NCBI RefSeq assembly: GCF_965363235.1
Contig: NC_134842.1
Location: 35,176,505-35,240,504, forward strand
DNA from: Mytilus galloprovincialis
Taxonomy: Eukaryota; Mollusca; Bivalvia; Mytilida; Mytilidae
Reading direction: 5' to 3'
Length of the DNA: 64,000 bases
The notes below the pieces were generated by a model. That model did no database searches, was not told where the DNA came from, and saw only the letters and a list, made by a program, of their open reading frames with translations. The translations under genes were made by a program, and so were the position numbers. Shown here piece after piece: positions 12,001 through 20,726 of this stretch. Positions within the stretch are counted from its first letter, which is position 1, and every line of letters begins with the position of its first letter.

Positions 12001-15000
12001 GGGGCCTTGAGCGGCCCACAGACCCCCTGCCGTAAGGCACCAAGCTTACAGCTTGGTGGGCATCCGGCATCACCGAACGCATGTTATAGCCGCCTATAAT
12101 TTTAATTGAGCCTTCTACTTCAATTTCAAGGGAAAACCCTGAAAGTCTAAAACTTAGTAGTATGCTGAGGTGAAAAACAATATAAAATAAGATGTGTTAT
12201 GATTGTAGTATGATTGCCAATGAGAAAACAATTTATCAGAGTCCAAATGATGTGTATTTCAGGGAGATAACTCTTTAAATCAGTTATGCGTTTGTAAAAG
12301 TCAAGTTTCTTCAATGAATTTTAAGCATTTACCTGAAACAGATTGGAAATAATCAATGTATCCAAGAAGCTTAGAATATATTTATGAAAATGGCTGACAC
12401 AAACGTACTGATGATTTTAAGAGTTATTTCCCTTAACCTAGGTCTACCTCCTTAAGCAGCTATAGGTCACTGTGAGTCATTCATCAATGAGCAAAATCAA
12501 TATGCAACAATCAGAAGTCCAGAACAAAAAAAACCTTTTAATTTGTATATCAAGCAGTAACTCTGTAAATCAAAATAAAATCCACCTTATCTGATTTAAC
12601 GTTGTATAGAACAGTTCTCTACAAATTTAGTCCGATGCAAATCAAACTTTTATAATAGATTCTCTGTTAGTTCTTATAACAAATATTACCTTCATAATAT
12701 TCTGTAGAAACTACGAAATGGATAGACTATATATATTGACATCAAAATGATCAACTTGAGAAGTAACATACTATTTTTTTGTCAGATGCATACTGCCTGT
12801 TTTCTAATTCTTTGAACTTTTGAATAACAAAGTTCATCACACTTTTATCAGAAAATACTGAATGAATGACTTCATATTTAAGCAATCTTAATAGTGAAAA
12901 GTTGTATTAACCTTCATGTACTTTTTGAATCTGACAGACACCTACTTCCTGTTTGATTTATGAGTACTCCGGGTGCGGGAATTTCTCGCTACATTGAAGA
13001 CCTGTTGGTGACCTTCTGCTGTTGTTTTTTTCTATGGTCGGGTTGTTGTCTCTTTGGCACATTCCCCATTTCCATTCTCAATTTTATTAACTATATAACA
13101 GTTTGTTTTCATATTAAACACTTTTTTTTCTTTCTACAGTTAATACATCTCTAAGTGCTGACATACCTCTCAGTCCTGTGTCGTCTGCTGGTAGTCCTAT
13201 ACAGTCCATTGACAATCCATTGGATACTTCACTTGTAAGTATACAAAAAAAATTGTGTGTGTAGATTTTATACTGCCAGAGATAAATCAAGTTTTAATTT
13301 ACAAAAATGAGTTCATTTAAATTTCACTTAAAATGGACCTGTTGAACTTCTCCCATTATTACAATTTTGGATTAGGTTCAGTGATCTGGAAGGTTTTTTT
13401 CCCTATGGGCCCAGGGCCCCTCAAAAATAAATTCAATGTGTTACGGCCAGAAATCGCCTTTAAATTGTAGCCAACAAAAGACACAAATCAATAATAAAAT
13501 TTAACAATATTTATTATACAAAAGTTTACAAAAGGTATTACACAAATATTACTGTTAACTTAACTGTCAAAATATGAGTCCAATCAGTTATCTTTATCTG
13601 TATCCGGAAATCTTTCGGAATCCAATTTGAATATTACGTTCACTACTAATGTCACAATCCAGTATGATGTTGTTTGTAGAATAAAAGTGTCAATCCAAAT
13701 GCTGTGAATACTAATGTCTATCAATGTCTATGTCCAAGTTTAATTATGAGAGTTTAACTTTAGTGTCTGTATATATAGTGTTGTCAATGGAAAATTCTAG
13801 AACACTCTATAATGGAACATTGTGGAAAATCCTGGAAAGTTACAACGGAAGTTTCTGGAATAACGTAGAAGTTTAAATTACGCATCTTTTATAAGGATCA
13901 TTCTAGAAAGTTCCAATCATTCTGTGATTGTTCCAGTGATTCCTAAACTGCACAATTATAAGATTATTTGGTAAACAACTATCAGGCCATACAACACAAA
14001 TTAGGCCAACATAAATAAACATAATAATTACAATATCATAACAAATGGGCCATTTTAAAAAATAATGGGCCATGTTGTCAAATGAGTGGGCCATTTGAAT
14101 TGACTTCTGTAAAAAAAAAAAGTATCAGTATATTTTAGCAAAGAGGTGTTGGTACTTACCTTTATTATTTAAAAAAATATCATGGATGTTGTTCCTGTGA
14201 TTTTGTTATTTCAATTTCAATGAATATACAATAACTTCTTCAAACCCGAACAATCTTTAAGTTAACCTTTATTTACAATGTTTAAACTGGTACTGTTGCC
14301 TTATTCATGTTCATGGTTTTTTTTTGTACATTAAATTTGGGTCTTCGTCGATACCATACTTATTCCAGACGTTCCGTATCAGAGGACATTTCAGGCATTT
14401 CCTCTGCACTTCTTGTATTATTATAACTTCATCACGGTGACAAGAACAACAGTATAGAGTACCATTAATGCATAGAACAAAACAACAAATCACTGAAGTC
14501 ATGTTTACAAAATGTCAAAACGAGCCAAAGACCAAAAAATGACAAGGACAGTTAAGCGTCTTTTATGGAGAGAAAAACTATATTCCTAAAAAGTCTTTCG
14601 GGTTCTTCAAACGAAATAATAGCAAGCTAAACTAAATGAGATTATTATTAGAGTTTAATCTTGTCTGTACTAGCCAAATTTCACAAATTTAAAGTTGTTT
14701 ATAAAAAAAACATATCATGAATGATGGTTAATTACGTTTTTCGGGTTATCAGTTAGATCGCATGGTTCTATTATTACAATAGGAAAACACCCGAGACGTT
14801 AATTCGCATGGTTCTATTATTATAGGGAAACACCCAAGACGTCCCAAAAATATATAGGTGCTCCTATTATTGGAGGAACATTACACAGTTGTGTACACAC
14901 ACATGGCGGCACGGAACACGATCGGAAATCCATTTGACGATATCTAAGCGTTTGAAACGAAGGGAAAAATATTGTGCGCCATGGGGGCGCTTACATTTGT

Positions 15001-18000
15001 CACTGTATGCCCCATTTCTTGTCAATATGCGCTATAGGCGCAGGGCACACATCCTTCTCGATCACTGTATGTTTATCTTTAGGAAAAAAGAGATACGTTG
15101 TTCTTGTACCCCTGATTAGGTTTGGACACTGAGCTTTGCTCTAAATGTACCTGCCATTTCATGTAGTATGCAAAATATTATTTATGAAAGAAATACATTT
15201 TATACTGTCAAGCAATGTGTGTGATAAAAACAATTTTAACATTTATATCATATATTTTTATAAAAAAATGAATAATGAATAAATAATCTACCAAAATTTA
15301 AAAATTATTTGGAAATCAGCACATGTGCATTTGATTACAGGGTTCTCCTACTGGCTACAATAAAGACAAAGAGGCAATACACAGATCATCAGAGCAGAAG
15401 AGAAGGTTTAATATCAAGGTTGGTTCTCATGTGTTTGTCTTTTAGATCTTCCAATTAGCGAAAAATCAACTTTAATTTTAGTAGAAAAGTACTAATATTT
15501 TTTGCATTGAAAGTGAGACTTGTAAGATAAAATCAACTCATCCTGATCGTGAAATTTGAATACCATAAGATTTTGAACGAATGACTTTATTAATAGCTAA
15601 AATAAAAATCTTCAAAACAGATTTTTTTTTTTATAAATGACTAAAATTTACTACAATGTATATGGAAACACTGGCTTCTACTATGATTGTTCAATAAGAT
15701 GTTCGATCAAAACCATACAATCCATACCAGTGCTACATCAGTGTATTTGGGGCAAATGTACATAAATAATATAAGCTACAGTCATAACATGTATTGATCC
15801 CCAAGGGTGACTGGGGAATAGAAATATGGTCACTTGGTCTTCTCCCGACCAGCAGTTAAACGCTTGCCGAAGTGGGGTGTCCGTTTGGCTGTGCGATATG
15901 TATCAAGTTTGCAGTCACATCCGGTCAGAAGGGGGACGTTAAATCTGATGCCTCGTGTAAAGAGAGTGCCACGCTCTTTGCACGTTAAGAACCCTTGCAA
16001 CAACTCTTTGAGGGGTCCATAGGTGGCCTGTTGCAAGGCAAAATTTCTGTCCCTATCCAATATACCCTCATTTTCCAGTGGCAGTCCAAATTTCCCCGAC
16101 CATCATCCCAGATGGTCTCTATTGTATCAACCTACCTAATGTATTTATTGTGAACTTCTTCTCATCCTGAATATGCATGAAATATTTGCCACTGGATGTT
16201 AAGCAACCAACAAATAATCAATCAATCATAACATAAATTTATATTTTATCATTTCAGCATGGTTTTGATACTCTTCATGTTTTAATCCCAGCAATAATGC
16301 AAAACAGTAATGCTAAAATCAGTAAAGCAGCTATGTTACAGAAAAGTATGTACATTACTACAGTAAAGTGTAAATACAGGTTTGAAATAATACACCCTTC
16401 CAAAATCATGATTATCTGACTATTTACATCTTTGCAGATAATGAATAATGAAAATAAAAACTGTTTGAAAAAAAATAAGTGTAAAGCAACTGAATTGCAA
16501 AATAAAGATTATAGAATCAGTTCATTTGTTATGCTAAATTAAATCTTGCATGTTCAAATTTTTTGAATATACTGTAAAAGCAGAATTTTTTGTGGATGAT
16601 TTAATTTCGTTTATTTCACAGAAAGAATATATCCACAAAATTAAACCCCACGAAAATCTAACCTTCATATAATATCACTATCATTTACTGGAAACCACGG
16701 AATTATATCCCCATGAAATCTTATTTAGAGACAAAACAACGAAATTTTAACCCAAACAAAAATTAATGTTTCTACAGTATTATTTTATTGAATCAACAGT
16801 TTTTAAATATCTTGCAGTTAAGATCATCTCTTGCTCTTTATTTGTAGCTGCTGAGTATTGTAAAAAGTTAAAACAAGAAAGAGCGCAAATGCACAATGAA
16901 GCAGAAATCTTAAGGAATGAAATAGAAACATTAAATAATGCAATAGGGTAAGTCTCTACATATTAGAATACTTATTAGTGCAAAATTTTACTTTTTTAAT
17001 GTTTTATGTGTGTGTAATAGTTTACATCATAAATAGATACCCAATATCTGTTTTTTTTTCTATTATGTTTGAACAACTACTTTTTAATAATAATAATAAA
17101 TGATTTTAACGTAGTATTCAAAATGGCAAAATGTATTATTGTTAATTCAGCAATTATTGCAATTTTGTCATTTTAGACTTAAATGCGATTGAAAATTTTG
17201 CGATAATTTCTGAATTTACAGAAATTCAAATCAGATTGGCTGCCTCACAGTACTAACTGCTCTTTGATTTTTTGGGAGTGAGAATAGGATAAATTTAACA
17301 ACAATCAACAAGTAAATTGAACCTTTATATTTACAGACAATGTCAAGCACAGCTTCCGGCCACTGGTGTTCCTGTGACACGACAGAGAGCTGATCAGCTC
17401 AAGAAAATGTTTGACGAATATGTTAAGAATAGGACACTAACAAACTGGAAATTCTGGATTGTATCCTTTGTATAGAATAACTTGCTTTAAAGTTCTACTA
17501 AATACACTTAATATTTTACATTCAAAAGGTCCAAAACTGTATTTAAAAACCATCTGATTTTTTTCTGACTTAACTTACACTAAAGCATCAAGATTAACCT
17601 TTGTTTAATTTATGTCTTGAAGGTGATATGGATAATTATAGATTTTATAATGAGTAAGAATTGGATATTGCTTGATATCAAGTTCGTTATCTGATTTAAA
17701 TATTATCCTTGGCAAGTTTTTGATACTATCTAAGTAAAAATAGTTGATATAAAGTGATATCCTATTTGCACAAGTTGTTTAAAGTAACTATTCTCTCTAC
17801 ATTTGATAGGAAAATCTGCAACTTATACATTCATCTATTGCAGCCTGATGTCATATAATTTTTTCTTTTTTTTTAAAGCTTCAAAATGTAATAGAGTAGG
17901 CAAAAGAAGATTTTAAGGTGAATAGCATGATTGTTACGTTAATCATTTAAAAATGCATTGTGATCCTTAATATTATTTCAGTTTTCAAAAATAATAGCCC

Positions 18001-18578
18001 ACCTGTTTGACACGTTTAATGCCATGGTGTCTACCAGTAGTACAGAGGAGCTGTGTAGAACTACACTCAGTTGGTTAGATCAACACTGCTCCTTGGTCAA
18101 CCTACGACCAGGTAAGTTGGCAATTATTACATCTCCACCCTTGGAGTAGGGCTAGCCAAGTTGCACTCATCTTTTTAGTCCATTAGTATGTTCATCAGTT
18201 CATCCAAGAATTGTTTTTGTCATATTTTTCAGAGATTTTCCTGTTTGACAATAATTTGAATATAAAAATGTTTCACATTAATTATTTTGTCAGATATTTC
18301 TCCAATACTACTGAACAGATTGACTTCATAACTGGTTAGCAGTTCAACAGTGATGAGTTGCAAATGTATATCCACTTTTAAGATCTCGTTGATTGCTATT
18401 TCCACTATGTAAAAATCACAATAATTTCTGATTTTACAGTTTGTTAAATAATTTCATTTCAGATGTGACTAATGCCTTGACATCATTGAGTACAACAACA
18501 AGTATTCTATCTGATCCCTCCAAACTGCCTGAACAAGCTACTAAAGCTGCACTCAATCCTAAATCTGAACCACGGTGA
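657..18578 (+). CDS. Mondo (MLXIP/MLXIPL): Mondo-family bHLH-Zip transcription factor (MLXIP/MLXIPL), C-terminal ten exons
   Basis: Glucose-responsive nuclear transcription factor family that dimerises with Mlx and binds E-box-type carbohydrate response elements (family knowledge). Exons read from splice sites: 657-762, 9231-9376, 10773-10869, 13140-13234, 15341-15418, 16258-16345, 16848-16947, 17337-17460, 17982-18111, 18463-18578. Every junction is GT-AG and all phases agree, giving 1080 nt or 359 residues plus stop TGA at 18576-18578. The first four exons encode a Ser/Thr/Pro-rich linker. Exons 5-7 encode the bHLH-Zip and exons 8-10 the Mondo/Mlx C-terminal dimerisation domain. Motifs such as QLPATGVPVTRQRADQ, NWKFWIFSKII and ILSDPSKLPEQATKA line up with vertebrate MondoA/ChREBP from memory. 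The N-terminal glucose-sensing region lies left of the window. Introns hold many repeats. Which vertebrate paralogue is closer cannot be judged; invertebrates usually have one. Confidence 0.93.
820..1261. repeat. Interleaved direct and inverted repeats (MITE/foldback debris)
   Basis: About 70 bp at 965-1035 (with TATTTTTTCTGTCTATGAAG) is repeated in inverted orientation at about 1040-1110, giving a near-palindrome. A second direct copy of the left arm lies at about 822-890. A ~60 bp block with GCCAATCAGAAGACGTGTT occurs directly at about 901-960 and again at 1202-1261. The simplest reading is a small foldback element duplicated onto itself. Confidence 0.7.
1266..2847. other. Mondo intron, repeat terminus only
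   Basis: No gene seen. At about 1425 a stretch starting TTAAAGGGAAATTCCGCG looks like the end of an inverted-repeat element. A related inverted stretch lies at 8403-8416. The rest is unremarkable AT-rich DNA. Confidence 0.5.
2848..3020 (+). repeat. Dispersed repeat R2, copy 1
   Basis: Begins AATTGAGAATGGAAATGGGG and runs through GACAACAACCCG, CACCAACAGGTCTTCAATG and TCCCGGAGGCGTCCTTCA to CTAGTTCAGTGATAACG. The same unit recurs at 23935-24115 (+), 12958-13090 (-) and, as a fragment, 25270-25345 (-). No coding content. I recognise it as an abundant mussel repeat from memory. Confidence 0.8.
3048..3077. repeat. Poly-C tract, ~30 C
   Basis: An uninterrupted run of about 30 C just after the R2 repeat. 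It could form G-quadruplex or i-motif structure, and its length in the assembly is probably unreliable. Confidence 0.95.
3122..3187. repeat. Perfect 17-bp inverted repeat with 32-nt loop
   Basis: GCACTTGTTTCTATCCA at 3122-3138 is exactly complementary to 3171-3187. It may be a small foldback element or a hairpin. No function is evident. Confidence 0.85.
3191..5099. other. Mondo intron, nothing recognised
   Basis: AT-rich intronic DNA without recognised exons, genes or repeats. The short ORFs have no coding-like composition. Confidence 0.5.
5109..6513. mobile_element. Non-autonomous MULE-like DNA transposon, 1.4 kb
   Basis: Long terminal inverted repeats of about 65 bp (5109-5174 and the complement of about 6449-6513), nearly identical, starting GGTACGTCTAAACACCGCTC and containing repeated CTCAGGAC motifs. 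The element is flanked by a perfect 9-bp direct repeat TATATCTTG at 5100-5108 and 6514-6522, a target-site duplication of the 8-11 bp size typical of Mutator-like elements. No transposase is visible. Near-identical arms and an intact duplication suggest a fairly recent insertion. Confidence 0.85.
5670..5894 (-). other. Possible captured 3' terminal exon inside the MULE-like element
   Basis: On the minus strand a frame is open from 5894 down to a stop at 5745-5747. Its composition looks protein-like (for example SDFEVPKPQKLARKPNQGQ), unlike the surrounding AT-rich DNA. About 70 nt after the stop comes AATAAA (complement of 5670-5675). No ATG begins the frame, so it would be a terminal exon. 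Gene capture by Mutator-like elements is well known, but the source gene is not recognised and the reading could be chance. Confidence 0.3.
6523..8510. other. Mondo intron, nothing recognised
   Basis: AT-rich intronic DNA. The only structure seen is a repeat terminus near 8403-8416 (the complement begins TTAAAGGGAAACTTCGC), related to the one at 1425. No gene found. Confidence 0.5.
8511..8953. mobile_element. MITE family M2, split by a nested MITE
   Basis: The left part (about 8513-8540, GGGTTCATTATTATTTG) and right part (about 8822-8953, ending AAATAAATGATTCCACAG) match the two ends of the intact copy at 31796-32001 and the copy at 38349-38533. They are separated by the TTAA-flanked MITE at 8540-8822, so this element is older than its guest. 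Confidence 0.75.
8540..8822. mobile_element. TTAA-flanked MITE (M1), complete copy 2
   Basis: About 280 bp with terminal inverted repeats GGTGGTACCTAACACT and the complement AGTGTTGGGTACCACC, bounded on both sides by TTAA. Because it interrupts an identifiable M2 MITE, the single TTAA left after removing one copy restores the host context, so TTAA is best read as the target duplication. That points to a piggyBac-type mobiliser. No ORF. Confidence 0.8.
9377..9850 (+). repeat. 60-bp minisatellite abutting a Mondo exon
   Basis: The motif TCAAACAGACC begins at 9461, 9530, 9591, 9651, 9711, 9771 and 9831, so the period is 60 bp after the first units. The first unit, at 9396, reads in frame from the exon as LVKPIKQTLSTP and resembles the exon's own TPVKPIKPALSSP. 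Later units can still be read as VKQTLSSPYMP before a stop. The array appears to derive from a coding repeat that expanded past the splice donor at 9377. Confidence 0.85.
9985..10290 (+). repeat. Dispersed repeat fragment
   Basis: Starts near a GTCCCTCCTGTAGCAGAGGG hairpin-like segment and continues with text resembling the tandem-module elements elsewhere in the window (ATCTCTAACTTTAGTTTGCC repeated once). Probably a truncated bivalve element. Boundaries are uncertain. Confidence 0.45.
10351..10744 (+). repeat. Dispersed repeat R1, near-full copy
   Basis: Begins with an A-run and GATGTGGTATGATGGCCAAT, includes CCTTCAACAATGAGCAAAGC and GGACAGGCACATACATAA, and ends AACTATAAAAATCAGTTGAAA only 28 bp before a Mondo exon. 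A longer copy is at 30201-30800. Fragments are at 12189-12250, 22922-23020, 24773-24960, 25717-25785 (all +) and 28783-28820 (-). Non-coding. I recognise it as one of the most abundant mussel repeats. Confidence 0.8.
10870..12188. other. Mondo intron with GC-richer repeat scraps
   Basis: No gene seen. Two GC-rich pieces (11107-11190, with GCCGGTAGCCGGTGG; 11940-12090, with GGGGCCTTGAGCGGCCC) stand out from the AT-rich background and may be the two ends of an unidentified element of about 1 kb. Confidence 0.4.
12258..12457. mobile_element. Diverged M1-related MITE
   Basis: Left end AGGGAGATAACTCTTTAAATC and right end AAGAGTTATTTCCCTT are inverted relatives of each other and of the subterminal part of the M1 MITE. 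The right edge reads TACCTCCTTAAG, a degraded version of the M1 terminus. Older than the other copies. Confidence 0.55.
12958..13090 (-). repeat. Dispersed repeat R2, reverse copy
   Basis: Complement of the R2 unit. It runs from GGGTGCGGGAATTTCTCGC through GGTCGGGTTGTTGTCTC to CATTTCCATTCTCAATTTTA. It ends about 50 bp before a Mondo exon acceptor. Confidence 0.8.
13439..14098 (-). mobile_element. LTR-like retroelement relic (solo LTR candidate)
   Basis: Read on the minus strand, the block has the order of a long terminal repeat: heat-shock-type promoter elements, a TATATATA box (13770-13777), a transcribed stretch, AATAAA (complement of 13510-13515) and an end in ...GGCCGTAACA at about 13439. 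The upstream edge near 14098 is a guess and no target duplication was established. No internal retroviral genes are seen nearby. Family unknown. Treated as a fossil. Confidence 0.45.
13790..13913 (-). promoter_or_regulatory. Heat-shock element cluster with TATA box
   Basis: Three perfect three-unit HSEs of the alternating nGAAn/nTTCn type lie at 13790-13802 (GAAaaTTCtaGAA), 13848-13860 (GAAgtTTCtgGAA) and 13901-13913 (TTCtaGAAagTTC). A near-continuous imperfect array sits at 13815-13837. A TATATATA box is 12 bp beyond the leftmost HSE, so the arrangement suits transcription on the minus strand starting near 13740. HSF trimers bind this motif (established). Confidence 0.7.
14101..15340. other. 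Mondo intron with a short tandem duplication
   Basis: No gene recognised. A ~50 bp unit (CGCATGGTTCTATTATTA...AACACCC...GACGT) occurs twice in tandem at about 14758-14850. The remainder is AT-rich intron. Confidence 0.5.
15780..16232 (+). repeat. SINE-like element with (ATCA)n tail
   Basis: GC-richer 450-bp unit starting about GATCCCCAAGGGTGACTGG and ending CACTGGATGTTAAGCAACC followed by AATCAATCAATCA, a short tandem-repeat tail like that of several SINE families. Two long antisense frames inside are by-products. I recognise the CACTGGATGTTAAGCAACC tail as common in molluscs. It lies 26 bp before a Mondo exon. Confidence 0.6.
16569..16779. mobile_element. MITE with TACTGTA termini
   Basis: Starts ATACTGTAAAAGCAGAATTTTT and ends AAAAATTAATGTTTCTACAGTAT. 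These are imperfect inverted ends with TA at the borders. About 210 bp, non-coding, inside a Mondo intron. Confidence 0.6.
17136..17232. repeat. Small MITE-like inverted repeat
   Basis: TTAATTCAGCAATTATTGCAA and the inverted partner TTGCGATAATTTCTGAATTTAC. The same ends occur in the element at 47977-48173. Confidence 0.5.
17337..18578 (+). other. Mondo (MLXIP/MLXIPL): Mondo exons 8-10 in window: C-terminal dimerisation/cytoplasmic-localisation domain
   Basis: Exons 17337-17460, 17982-18111 and 18463-18578. They encode the domain shared by Mondo and Mlx proteins, which in vertebrates controls Mlx pairing and cytoplasmic retention. Visible landmarks are CQAQLPATGVPVT, MFDEYVKNRTLTNWKFW, HLFDTFNAMVSTSS and LSWLDQHCSLVNLRP. 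The tail ends LNPKSEPR-stop, about where vertebrate proteins stop. Confidence 0.92.
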
Positions 18579-18772
18579 CAAAAGGATACAAAGGGAAGAT
18601 AACCCTTCCAAAAATAGTGCTTTCAAGATGGCTGCTTCAAGCTTTTGTTGGACTTGCAGAAACAGAAGACTTGAAATTACCTTTGTACTTAATGAGAAAT
18701 GCAGGGTTGATTCTTGTAGTTTTTGATAGGAAGTGTGATAATGGAATGGAAATTTAAAAGACGTCCTAATTC

Positions 18773-18860
18773 AGGAATAAAATGTTTTAATTATAAAATA
18801 TTATTTGTAAATTACATGGTATTCTTACCCAATAAATCTTGTATCAGGAATAAAAGTTGT
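18773..18860 (+). terminator. Mondo 3' UTR with duplicated poly(A)-signal block
   Basis: Three AATAAA hexamers at 18776-18781, 18831-18836 and 18849-18854, about 200-270 nt after the Mondo stop. The first and last belong to a ~75-bp tandem duplication (GGAATAAAA...TTTGTAAATTACA). These are the best visible polyadenylation signals; the transcript may extend further. Confidence 0.6.
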
Positions 18861-19030
18861 TAATTTTAAAGACAAATTTGTAAATTACACATGACAAATA
18901 CAAGGTTAGTGTTTTCCTATAATTAAGACCTATGTATAGTATTACAGGGTATGAGAGTTGTTTAAAATATTTATATGTATCGAAACAAAATCAAAATAAC
19001 GAGAGAATGAAGTATTAGTTGATAAATCCA

Positions 19031-19221
19031 TGTACAGCCAAACCTGTTATAAAGGTCAACTTTAGTAACTTACCCGGTAGCCATTCTTGTCTGTTCACCA
19101 TCATTTATTCATACTATAGTTATACATATGCATTTTGACCTCAATTCAAAGGTCACCCCTTTTGTAAGGTTATATTTCTGTATTCAAGAGTTCGACCTTT
19201 ATTTACAGGGTTTGGTTGTAC
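19031..19221. mobile_element. Small MITE downstream of Mondo
   Basis: About 190 bp with inverted ends TGTACAGCCAAACCTGT and (complement) TGGTACAACCAAACCCTGT. No coding content. Confidence 0.6.
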
Positions 19222-19369
19222 CACATTAGTTATAGACTTTAATATGTTCATGATGTTAGATAATAGATTAATGCTTTAAAAGCTAGAATTAAGTATTCAA
19301 GAAAATCCTTTGTACAATAAACCCTGTCTAAACTGAACTCATATGGAAAGGTTAAATTTCATGTTTTTT

Positions 19370-19590
19370 TAAACATACTACAAGTTGATATCAATCAAGC
19401 TTCTCAAGGATCAAGATAAGTTTTTACAACCCCTTTATATCCAATGAAATTATTCCTGTAAATTGTGTTGTTCAAATTTCTTGAAATTTTCATATTTTTT
19501 ACAACTGTTCAAAATAAGTATTTTAAAAAATTTTAAGAAAATTAAACGAGCAAAATCTATTCGAGTCCAAGTGTCTGGTTCCCACTTCAA
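19370..19590. repeat. Degenerate M1 MITE
   Basis: Shares several blocks with the M1 MITE (AAGCTTCTCAAGGATCAAGA, TTCAAATTTCTTGAAATTTT, AAGAAAATTAAACGAGCAAA) but lacks clean ends. An old copy. Confidence 0.6.
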
Positions 19591-19599
19591 TCTCTAAAC

Positions 19600-20725
19600 T
19601 TTCTAGTTTGAGTTATGGATGACTGTGCTGAATGTATCTATATTTATACATACAGTTATTTTCCCTTCATTCGTATGAAGTGAAAGTTCTTCTCATTTGT
19701 TCCATTAAAGGAATGCTTCCCATACAATATGGAAGTACGTAGGTGCCATAGAATAAGGACCAGTCAAAATATCAGTACCTAGTCAATATTAATCAATTTG
19801 TTGGTTTGTGATTATATAATCGTCTGTTACAATTGATTGTGAACTAACCTTCTAACCCTTTTGTAATACTTTTTAAATTGTTCAACAATGATTTCTTCCC
19901 CTGTTTTATGTTGAGTTCCGTTTTGACAGGCCTCGTTGGTTTTTTTAATGATAGGCATTGAATAATATGTGCTATTTTTTTAAATTTAGATGATATGCAC
20001 TGTATATTTTTTATGAAATATTTATTTTGGATGGGTTTAATTTAATTATATAATTAGAGACTTTATTATAAAAGTTATCATGATTTGTCTACAAGGATTA
20101 ATTGTCCCATTGATAACATATAATTGTACGGTTCCATCTCATCATGGAATCTGCAAAAAAAAAAATAAATGAAAAAATGAAAAATGATTTCTCTTTACGG
20201 CTTTCTCAGAAACAGGTCCTGGTTTGGTCTGAAACTGGATACCTCTAGAAATATTTTGGTGATAGGTTTTTTATTTCCAAACTTGATTTTTTGTTTCAAA
20301 AACTAGTTATAATGCAAGACAATTATGTTTGTTAAATTTATAAAAAGTAACCTATGCAGATACAGTTGAAAAAAGTGGATAAATATAATTCACTTTTAAA
20401 CAAATTAAGTGTGTGCTATATTAACATTGTCTTATTAAAAATTTATTTTATTATCTGGTAATGGTTTGTTAAGTGATTCTATGAATTATAGCTTTAATAT
20501 ATAAGTTAATCACCAAATCATAATTGTATATATATTTTATTCTATATTGTAGAACTCTTTTTGTGCCATCAACTATGGTGTACTTTTTTGTTCACTTGTA
20601 ATGTATGAATAGGGCAAATATTGTGTAAAAAGTAGTTTTTAGTACATAAGCTTTGAATTCCTACAAAATGTTATACCGCTAAGTTTCACTTCTGATATTT
20701 TTATTCATTTATCTATTAATTTTTG
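19600..20725. other. Intergenic, nothing recognised
   Basis: AT-rich DNA, possibly distal Mondo 3' UTR. No exon or repeat recognised. Confidence 0.45.
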
Positions 20726-20726
20726 T

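Larger units (their letters stand above)
15341..16947 (+). other. Mondo (MLXIP/MLXIPL): Mondo exons 5-7 in window: bHLH-leucine zipper block
   Basis: Exons 15341-15418, 16258-16345 and 16848-16947. The basic region HRSSEQKRR has the H-x3-E-x3-R spacing of E-box-binding class B bHLH factors, followed by FNIK and HGFDTLHVLIP (helix 1), a short loop, then SKAAMLQKTAEYCKKLKQ (helix 2). A zipper continues through exon 7 with heptad hydrophobics (EAEILRNEIETLNNAIG). The core DNA-contact residues of the family are all present, so the protein should be DNA-binding competent. The intron at 15419-16257 holds a SINE-like element and the intron at 16346-16847 a MITE. Confidence 0.93.

Noticed and set aside
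15830-16060. Antisense and sense ORFs in the SINE-like element
   Set aside because: Both strands are open through the same GC-rich repeat, which has a SINE-type tail; not a gene.
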